A stretch of 53,614 nucleotides of DNA from Pyrodictiaceae archaeon (GTDB taxonomy: Archaea; Thermoproteota; Thermoprotei_A; Sulfolobales; WAQK01), in contig WAQK01000037.1 of NCBI GenBank assembly GCA_015520265.1, forward strand, positions 1 through 53,614, in the 5' to 3' direction. Under the pieces are notes generated by a model, which saw only the letters and a program-made list of their open reading frames with translations, ran no database searches and was not told the DNA's origin. Position 1 is the first letter of the stretch; each line of letters starts with the position of its first letter. Below, piece after piece: positions 48,334-53,614 of this stretch. Made by a program: the position numbers and the translations under genes.

Positions 48334-48347
48334 ACGTGCTCACCCAT

Positions 48348-48357
48348 CGATATATCG
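48348..48357. promoter_or_regulatory. Palindrome CGATATATCG in the PadR/MMPL spacer
   Basis: A perfect 10-bp palindrome lies next to the padR start. A related ATATATC repeats at 48376-48382 (TTATATATCTG), inside the likely TATA region of the transporter gene. Together they are candidate PadR operator sites. Confidence 0.5.
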
Positions 48358-48445
48358 TTTTTGAAAGACAAGCTTATATATCTGTCTCAGACCTATCGGT
48401 TATAGATGTACCTGTAAAAGTAAGATTTTGCAGGGGTGCTGGGCC

Positions 48446-51358
48446 ATGCTATCGAAGCTTGGGAGCTTTATTTCGAGGCACTATAAGATCGTCATAGTCC
48501 TATGGGTCGTGGCGGCGATCCTAAGCATACCCGTAGCCATGAAGCTCGATACTGTGCTCTCCTACAACGAGCAGGAGTTTCTCCCCAGCAACCTGGAAAG
48601 CCTCAGGGCCGCCCAGCTCCTCGCCGAGAAGTTCCCGGGCTACGAGCCGCCCAGCATCATAGTGGTGGTGAAGCACAATGTCAGCGATCCGGCGCTCCGG
48701 GCCGCCGTAGAGGGTTTCAAGGAAAAGGCTCTCCAAGAACTCGACTACATAGACGAGATACTGACCCCCTACGACGTTTACCGCCAGGTACTGGAATTCT
48801 ACTGGGCCAAGATGAATGCAACCAGAGAGGCGATGGTCGAGCAGATGCTGGCAAACATCACCGCCTTACACGAGGCATTATGGAACCTAACCGCTGGAGC
48901 CAACACAACGCTCCAGCTAATATATGGTCTTCCCGCAATGTACCTCGCCGCTTGGCAGGAGGCAGTGAGGGCCTCGCCTCCCGGAGCACCCCTGAAGCTG
49001 GTTACCAGCAATGTGCTCAACTCGACGCTAGCCAGCCTGCCTGCTGACAACCCCCTAGCACAGGCATACCTGAAATACATAGTGAATGCATGGGAAATAC
49101 TGGTTGAGGCGATCCTAGGTCCAAACGCCACCGTGGGCGACCTGCTCTCTGCCGTCCAGGCTGGGACGCTGGACCCAGCCGAACTCATGGATGCAGCCGT
49201 CAGAAAGGCGGCACCCGAGTTCTTCGCATCGGCGATGGACCAGCAGTCCGCCGAGATGGCTGCAAGGGTCGCCGAGGCATTCACCCTTGCAAACTACAGC
49301 GACCCGGCTGCGTTGAGAAGGTTCGCCGTCGGCCTAGTAGCGGCTAAGACAGCAGCCAGCGGCGCACAGATCCCCGTAGAGGTGGTGGAGAAGCTCTACG
49401 ACCTGGGCCCGCAACCCCCTCCCGGGGCTCTCCGCGACATAGCCGATAAGATGGCCGACAATGTATTCCGCCAAGTATTGGAGCAATACCCTCCTCCCAG
49501 CTTCCCAGAAGGCTTGCCAGAGGACCTTAGGTCCAGGTTCATAAGCAGGGACGGCGACGTGATGCTCATACTGGTAACCCTTTCACCCAGCTGTCCATCC
49601 AACGTGGCCTCGGACAACGCTAGGAGGCTCTACGAGATCATGGGCGACGAGCTACGGGCGGCTGGCCTGAAGGCTGAGCACTACGTGACCGGCACGGCAG
49701 CCTTCAGCGCGGACCTCGAGGAGACGAGCCGCGGCGACGTGGCTAGGATCGACAAGGTAACGGTGGTTCTAGTGATACTTCTGCTCGCCGCGCTGCTATT
49801 GTCGCCCGTGGCCCCTGGGGTGCCGCTTTTCACAGTGGGTATGGCGATAATGGTGGCCATGTCGGCGCTCTATGCGGAAGCCAGGGTCGTAGACCTCATC
49901 TACATGGTGAGAAACCTCGTCACGCCAGTGCTCATGGGGGTGGGCGTTGACTACTCCATATATCTGCTCTACAGGTTCAGAGAGGAGCTTTCCAAGGGCC
50001 GCGGGAAGGATGAGGCAGTGAAGGAGACTGTGCGGTTCGCCGGCGAGACCATAACGGGTGCAGCCCTAACCGTGATGGCCGGATTCGGCGCCCTCGCCGC
50101 GGCTGACTTCAGCCTGCTGCAGAGCTTCGGATACAGCCTGGCCCTAGTGGTTTTAGTGGCCCTTGCCGCAGCCCTCACTCTGACTCCCTCGGTCCTCGCC
50201 GCACTGGGTCACAGGACCTTCTGGCCCTCCAAGCCGCGCAGCGGGGGCGGCGCCAGGGCCAGCTACCTGCGCAGGGCCGCCAGAATCTCCGTCTCACGCC
50301 CCGCCGTGGTTATAGTGGTGTTCCTGGCCCTCACGGCCGCTGCTGGCGGCGTGCTGCTCCACATGCAGAGGACCTACGACTACACGGAACTCATGCCGGA
50401 GACCCAGTCACTCCAGGGCTTCAAGCTCCTCGCCGAGAAGTTCGCTGGCGGCGGCCTGGCCCAGGTCTACGTTATAGTGGAGTTTCCGGAACCCGTAGTG
50501 CAGGACGGGGTGCTTGGCCGAAAAGCCTACGACAAGCTAGTAGAGTTGGCCGAGAAGCTCGCATCGGCCAGCGGCGTGGATCCCGCCTCTGTGATAAGCC
50601 CTGTAACCGGTGATGACGGCATACTGCCCTACGAGCAGGCTTCCAACGCGTCGGCGGCGATTGAGAGGGGCCTGATAAGCATTGACGCTAGGAGCGCCCT
50701 CCTAGTAGTCAGCCTGCCCTACAAGCCGTATTCCAGGGAGGCTATACGCCTTGTGGGCGAGATCAGGGGTGTCCTCAGCGGGCTCGGCGCCAAGGTGTAT
50801 GTGGGCGGAGAGCCTGCGGCCATGTATGATATGAACCAGCTCGTCAACAGGAACTTCGCCTACCGCATACTGCCAGCGGCGGTAGTGCTGATATTCCTCG
50901 TACTCTACCTGTTGCTCCGCGGAGCAGTGGCGGCGCTCAGCCTGCTCCTAGCCATAGGCACCAGCATAGTGTGGGCCCTGGCAGCCCTGGTACTGGTGTT
51001 CCAGTATGGCGTGGGTGTCGACATCTACTGGATGACTCCGATAATGCTGGTGACAACCATACTGGGCCTGGGCATGGACTACGGCGTCTTCCTATCCTCG
51101 AGGATAAAAGAGGAGATGTTGAAGGGTGCCAGCAAGGAGGACGCCATACTGACGGCGGTGGAGACCACGGGACTAGTCATAACGGCGTGCGGGCTGATAA
51201 TGGCTGCCGCCTTCGGCTCTCTGATGCTCTCGGACTTCAGGATGCTCCAGGAGATGGGGTTCGCCCTGGCCTCGGCGGTGCTCCTAGACACATTCCTGGT
51301 AAGGACGCTGTTCCTTCCCAGCATTTTGAAGGTGGTCAGGTGGAACCCTGGAGGCTAG
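48446..51358 (+). CDS. MMPL/RND-superfamily membrane transporter
   Basis: A 970-residue exporter with the internal duplication typical of RND proteins: one membrane segment, a large outside domain and a cluster of five segments, twice. Marker sequences are the first segment IVIVLWVVAAILSIPVAM, the two matching GxxxDY loops (GVGVDYSIYLLYRFREEL and LGLGMDYGVFLSSRIKEEM), and the second start VVIVVFLALTAAAGGVLL. The first outside domain is long (about 40-430), with many Ala, Asn and Pro residues and potential glycosylation sites (NVS, NAT, NTT). It may move lipids, hopanoid-like compounds or drugs; the cargo is unknown. ATG 48446 follows AGGGGTGC and was preferred over TTG 48428. It is divergent from PadR. 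Confidence 0.92.
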   Translation: MLSKLGSFISRHYKIVIVLWVVAAILSIPVAMKLDTVLSYNEQEFLPSNLESLRAAQLLAEKFPGYEPPSIIVVVKHNVSDPALRAAVEGFKEKALQELDYIDEILTPYDVYRQVLEFYWAKMNATREAMVEQMLANITALHEALWNLTAGANTTLQLIYGLPAMYLAAWQEAVRASPPGAPLKLVTSNVLNSTLASLPADNPLAQAYLKYIVNAWEILVEAILGPNATVGDLLSAVQAGTLDPAELMDAAVRKAAPEFFASAMDQQSAEMAARVAEAFTLANYSDPAALRRFAVGLVAAKTAASGAQIPVEVVEKLYDLGPQPPPGALRDIADKMADNVFRQVLEQYPPPSFPEGLPEDLRSRFISRDGDVMLILVTLSPSCPSNVASDNARRLYEIMGDELRAAGLKAEHYVTGTAAFSADLEETSRGDVARIDKVTVVLVILLLAALLLSPVAPGVPLFTVGMAIMVAMSALYAEARVVDLIYMVRNLVTPVLMGVGVDYSIYLLYRFREELSKGRGKDEAVKETVRFAGETITGAALTVMAGFGALAAADFSLLQSFGYSLALVVLVALAAALTLTPSVLAALGHRTFWPSKPRSGGGARASYLRRAARISVSRPAVVIVVFLALTAAAGGVLLHMQRTYDYTELMPETQSLQGFKLLAEKFAGGGLAQVYVIVEFPEPVVQDGVLGRKAYDKLVELAEKLASASGVDPASVISPVTGDDGILPYEQASNASAAIERGLISIDARSALLVVSLPYKPYSREAIRLVGEIRGVLSGLGAKVYVGGEPAAMYDMNQLVNRNFAYRILPAAVVLIFLVLYLLLRGAVAALSLLLAIGTSIVWALAALVLVFQYGVGVDIYWMTPIMLVTTILGLGMDYGVFLSSRIKEEMLKGASKEDAILTAVETTGLVITACGLIMAAAFGSLMLSDFRMLQEMGFALASAVLLDTFLVRTLFLPSILKVVRWNPGG

Positions 51359-51365
51359 CATTCCA

Positions 51366-51385
51366 GCCTTTTACACAATTTTTCG
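51366..51385 (+). terminator. T-rich terminator after the MMPL transporter
   Basis: CCTTTTACACAATTTTTCG begins eight bases after the stop. The next 80 bp carry a short purine-rich stretch before the DUF89 gene. Confidence 0.35.
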
Positions 51386-51466
51386 TAGAGGAATAGAGTT
51401 AAAACCCTCGAGTACCGAGTACTAGTAGCGCGTAGCCGGGGTGGTTGAGGTGGAATCGGCCCTGGA

Positions 51467-52342
51467 ATGGTTGGAAACCCGTATCCCAGACTTCTAGACC
51501 CGGATCTCTGCGTGAAATGCTACCTAGGCACCCGGGCAGCGATGGCGCCCGGGAGAAGCGGGCTTGAAGGGCTTCTTGCCGAGACCCGTGGGAGAACAGA
51601 GCTATTCGTAGAGTCCTATAATAGGCTGTTCCGAGGCCGCGACCCCTTAGCATCTCTGAAGGATAGGCTCAACCGTGACGCCCTCAAGCTCCTGGACAAT
51701 GTTGCAGAGCTGCTCAAGGACCCGGTTCAGGGTCTAGGCGTCGTAGCTCTAGCCAACTCCGTTGACGTCTGGATGCCTTGGCATAAGGGTGGAGGAATAG
51801 GCGAACAGAGCATTGAGGGAGAGGCCGTGTACCTGGAGGCCAGAGAAACCCTGGCAAGACTTCTAAGTTCAGCTAGCTCCGCCGTGGTGTTGCTCGATAA
51901 CGCTGGCGAGGCTGTTATAGACATAGCATATACGTTGCTGGCGCTAACGCCCCACATCCCCCGGACCTACCTGGTCGCACGGGGCGAGCCCTACGAAACC
52001 GACGTCACCGCGGAGGAGGCAAAGGCGCTGCTCCGAGTCGTCGCTGATAGGCTCGGCATCCCGCCCGCTGGCGTTGAGGTTGTATCAACGGGTTCCAGCT
52101 ATCCGGGACCAGCTGAGGGCTTCGCCGCGCATGAGGCCGTGGAGCTGATCAGGACTGCTGGACTCGTCATATCCAAGGGGGTCGCCAACCTGGAAGCCCT
52201 GGCTGAATACCGCTGCGTGGAGAGGCACAGGGTGATCGTAGCCTTCAGGGCTAAGTGCCCGGCCCTCGCCATGATCTACGGGGTACCCCTGGGCACGGCT
52301 GTGGTGGCGAGGGGTTACCCCTCCATGGATCATGGGAGGTGA
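51467..52342 (+). CDS. DUF89-family damage-control phosphatase-like protein
   Basis: A 291-residue protein of the DUF89/ARMT1-like family, metal-dependent phosphatases thought to clear damaged sugar or cofactor phosphates. The N-terminal DLCVKCYLGTRAAM is a Cys pair typical of archaeal members. VVLLDNAGEAVIDI holds the metal-binding Asp and Asn, and VVSTGSSYPG, VISKGVANLEALAEY and AFRAKCPALAMIYG follow, all family landmarks. ATG 51467 is the only usable start because an in-frame TGA lies at 51446. It is 6 bp before the SerA-like gene, suggesting one transcript. A substrate tied to phosphoserine or phosphoglycerate metabolism is a guess from position. Confidence 0.88.
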   Translation: MVGNPYPRLLDPDLCVKCYLGTRAAMAPGRSGLEGLLAETRGRTELFVESYNRLFRGRDPLASLKDRLNRDALKLLDNVAELLKDPVQGLGVVALANSVDVWMPWHKGGGIGEQSIEGEAVYLEARETLARLLSSASSAVVLLDNAGEAVIDIAYTLLALTPHIPRTYLVARGEPYETDVTAEEAKALLRVVADRLGIPPAGVEVVSTGSSYPGPAEGFAAHEAVELIRTAGLVISKGVANLEALAEYRCVERHRVIVAFRAKCPALAMIYGVPLGTAVVARGYPSMDHGR

Positions 52343-52348
52343 CGCGGC

Positions 52349-53284
52349 GTGCACGGCAGGGTGCTGATAGTGGAGCCCGTGGACAGCAAGCTGGACGAGA
52401 TCCTTGCAAGGCACGGCATCCGCGCGGAGCGGCGCATAGGGCTGACAAGGGCCGAGCTGCTCAGCAGTGTGTCCGAATACGACGCTATAGTTGTGAGGAG
52501 CCACACACTTGTAGATGCGGCGCTGCTGGAGGCTGGTGCTAGGGGCAGGTTAAAGGTTGTGGCCCGTGCTGGGACGGGAATAGACAATATAGACGTAGAG
52601 GCCGCGGCCAGACTCGGCATACGTATAGTAAACGTGCCTGGAGCATCGACCCAGAGCGTGGCCGAGCTAACTATCGCGCTCATGATAATGGCGGCTAGGA
52701 GGGCGTTGGAGGCTAACCTGAGGCTCCGCAGGGGTGAATGGTACAGACCGCTGGGCGTGGAGCTCCACGGCAAACGGCTCCTCATAGTAGGGTTCGGGAG
52801 GATAGGGAGGCGCGTCGCGGAGATCGCCAGGGCTATAGGTATGAGAGTCTCGGCCTACGACATAGCCGATGTCAGGGAGGAGGCCGCGGCCAGGGGCGTG
52901 GATCTGGTGGAGAGCATCGAGGCGGGGCTTAGGGAGGCGGATGTCGTGTCTCTCCACGTGCCCCTGACACCGCAAACATACCACATGATCAACCGGACCA
53001 CGCTGCAGAAGTTTAAGAGGGGGTCAATCCTGGTCAACACGGCTAGGGGAAAGGTGATGGACACCAACGCAGTGCTAGAAGCACTGGACAACGGAATACT
53101 ATCAGCAGTCGCCATCGACGTGCATGAGAACGAGCCGCCGACAGAGAGAGAGCTACGCCTCATCCGGCACCCACGCGTGGTGGCTACACCCCACATAGGC
53201 GCTTCAACACTGGAAGCTCAGAGGAGGATAGCCGAGCTGGTGGCTGCAGGGATCATCCGCGCATTGGACACTATGAGAGGTTGA
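52349..53284 (+). CDS. serA: D-3-phosphoglycerate dehydrogenase / D-2-hydroxyacid dehydrogenase
   Basis: A 311-residue NAD-dependent dehydrogenase, probably making 3-phosphohydroxypyruvate for serine synthesis. The NAD-binding motif is LLIVGFGRIGRRVAEIARAI, with the adjacent IGMRVSAYD. ARAGTGIDNIDVEAAARLGI and NVPGASTQSVAELTIALM (Arg and substrate loop), VNTARGKVMDTNAVLEAL and VATPHIGASTLEAQRR (catalytic His) are standard for SerA. It is the short form without the C-terminal ACT domain, so feedback inhibition by serine through ACT is absent. GTG 52349. The class V aminotransferase follows 13 bp later, which supports a serine role. Confidence 0.9.
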   Translation: MHGRVLIVEPVDSKLDEILARHGIRAERRIGLTRAELLSSVSEYDAIVVRSHTLVDAALLEAGARGRLKVVARAGTGIDNIDVEAAARLGIRIVNVPGASTQSVAELTIALMIMAARRALEANLRLRRGEWYRPLGVELHGKRLLIVGFGRIGRRVAEIARAIGMRVSAYDIADVREEAAARGVDLVESIEAGLREADVVSLHVPLTPQTYHMINRTTLQKFKRGSILVNTARGKVMDTNAVLEALDNGILSAVAIDVHENEPPTERELRLIRHPRVVATPHIGASTLEAQRRIAELVAAGIIRALDTMRG

Positions 53285-53297
53285 GGAGGGGTAGGCG

Positions 53298-53614
53298 GTG
53301 GCTAGACTCTTCACACCTGGACCCGTTATGGTGCCACGCGACGTCCTGACCAGCTCTTCTGACCAGGTGGTGAGCCACAGGGGACCCGAGTTCCGCGGAC
53401 TCCTCGAACACCTAACCCGGGGGCTTGCCAGGATCTTTGACACAGATGGCGATGTATACGTGCTGTCAGGCAGCGGCACGACTGCCGTGGACGCCATGGC
53501 CTGGAGCCTGGTTAGGCCCGGCGAGAAAGTACTGGTACCCGTCTACGGCGAGTTCTGCAGACGCCTAGCCGACACCCTGGCTAGGAGGGGCGCCAAGGTA
53601 ACCAGGCTCGACAC
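53298..53614 (+). CDS. Class V aminotransferase, N-terminal part, cut by window edge
   Basis: Starting at GTG 53298 the frame stays open to the window end (105 codons and two bases). The sequence begins ARLFTPGPVMVPRDVL and continues VVSHRGPEFRGLLEHL and VYVLSGSGTTAVDAMAWSLV, classical marks of the serine-glyoxylate/alanine/phosphoserine class V aminotransferases. The PLP lysine would lie beyond the edge. Placed directly after serA it probably converts phosphohydroxypyruvate to phosphoserine. GGAGGGGTAGGCG precedes the start. Confidence 0.88.
   Translation, partial: MARLFTPGPVMVPRDVLTSSSDQVVSHRGPEFRGLLEHLTRGLARIFDTDGDVYVLSGSGTTAVDAMAWSLVRPGEKVLVPVYGEFCRRLADTLARRGAKVTRLD

Noticed and set aside
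51434-51500. tRNA-like opening GCCGGGGTGGTTGAGG before the DUF89 gene
   Set aside because: No matching 3' acceptor strand CCCCGGC, no T-arm GGTTCGA-like sequence and no plausible anticodon stem follow at the right distance; the DUF89 coding frame begins inside it.
1-53614. CRISPR arrays, insertion sequences, integrase or prophage genes
   Set aside because: No regularly spaced repeats, transposase, integrase or phage-like reading frames were seen in the window; the only accessory-like module is vapBC.

Overview
This 53.6 kb window looks like chromosome of a hyperthermophilic crenarchaeon (Thermoproteota), most likely Desulfurococcales/Pyrodictiaceae-like. That placement is inferred from gene content and sequence style, not from a marker gene. 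Evidence: GC-rich coding DNA with many TTG and GTG starts, archaeal TATA boxes about 25-35 bp before starts or transcripts, 4-bp stop/start overlaps, an archaeal valyl-tRNA synthetase, separate IPCT and DIPPS genes for the heat-protecting solute di-myo-inositol phosphate, Isp-type hydrogenase partners and an octaheme c-type cytochrome. Coding density is high. No rRNA, tRNA, CRISPR array or insertion sequence was found, and no stretch over 300 bases lacks a gene.

Layout. 1-2770 (minus): a truncated FAD-linked oxidase overlapping a glycerol-kinase-like FGGY kinase, then an AmmeMemoRadiSam-type radical SAM enzyme. 2980-3816: aldo/keto reductase. 4027-9075: a complete five-gene branched-chain amino-acid-type ABC importer (livK, then livGFHM) with a repeat-rich promoter. 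9077-26222: a hydrogen-metabolism region holding hypA, hypC, hypE, hypB, hypD and hypF, a hydrogenase maturation protease, a novel-looking degenerate protease-like companion, and the hydrogenase operon itself (small subunit, large subunit, Isp1 cytochrome b-like protein, Isp2 HdrD/DsrK-like iron-sulfur protein). A DMT transporter, an unknown gene, an acyl-CoA dehydrogenase and a GT28-like glycosyltransferase lie among the hyp genes. 26252-30009: an ABC-2 exporter and a doubly membrane-anchored octaheme cytochrome c. 30120-31524: DIPPS and IPCT. 31574-34628: a second FGGY kinase and an S1P-lyase-like PLP decarboxylase. 34637-38482: an RNA m5C methyltransferase, SurE, small proteins, a VapBC toxin-antitoxin pair and an unknown HELVE-motif protein. 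38516-42042 (minus): fixC-fixX-fixA-fixB (an electron-transfer-flavoprotein module). 42137-45234: YbaK-like deacylase and valS. 45440-51358: a wHTH protein, glutamine synthetase facing an Lrp/AsnC regulator, and a PadR regulator facing an MMPL/RND transporter. 51467-53614: DUF89 phosphatase, SerA-like dehydrogenase and a truncated class V aminotransferase, probably a serine-pathway operon.

How it fits together. The hydrogenase has a twin-arginine signal and so should face outside. Electrons would pass through its FeS clusters to Isp1/Isp2 and the membrane pool, and possibly on to the outward-facing octaheme cytochrome as a terminal reductase. The Hyp proteins build the NiFe(CN)2CO site and the protease trims the large subunit after its last active-site cysteine motif. 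The ETF module and acyl-CoA dehydrogenase suggest acyl-CoA oxidation feeding the same chain, and the Liv importer suggests use of amino acids or peptides.

Most unusual points: (1) a pseudo-protease with the HybD/HycI fold pattern but lost metal ligands, fused to a helical domain and co-transcribed with the true protease; (2) an asparagine in place of a proximal-cluster cysteine in the hydrogenase small subunit; (3) the octaheme cytochrome with membrane anchors at both ends; (4) palindromic or repeated elements overlapping the livK, hynS, vapBC and padR/MMPL promoters.
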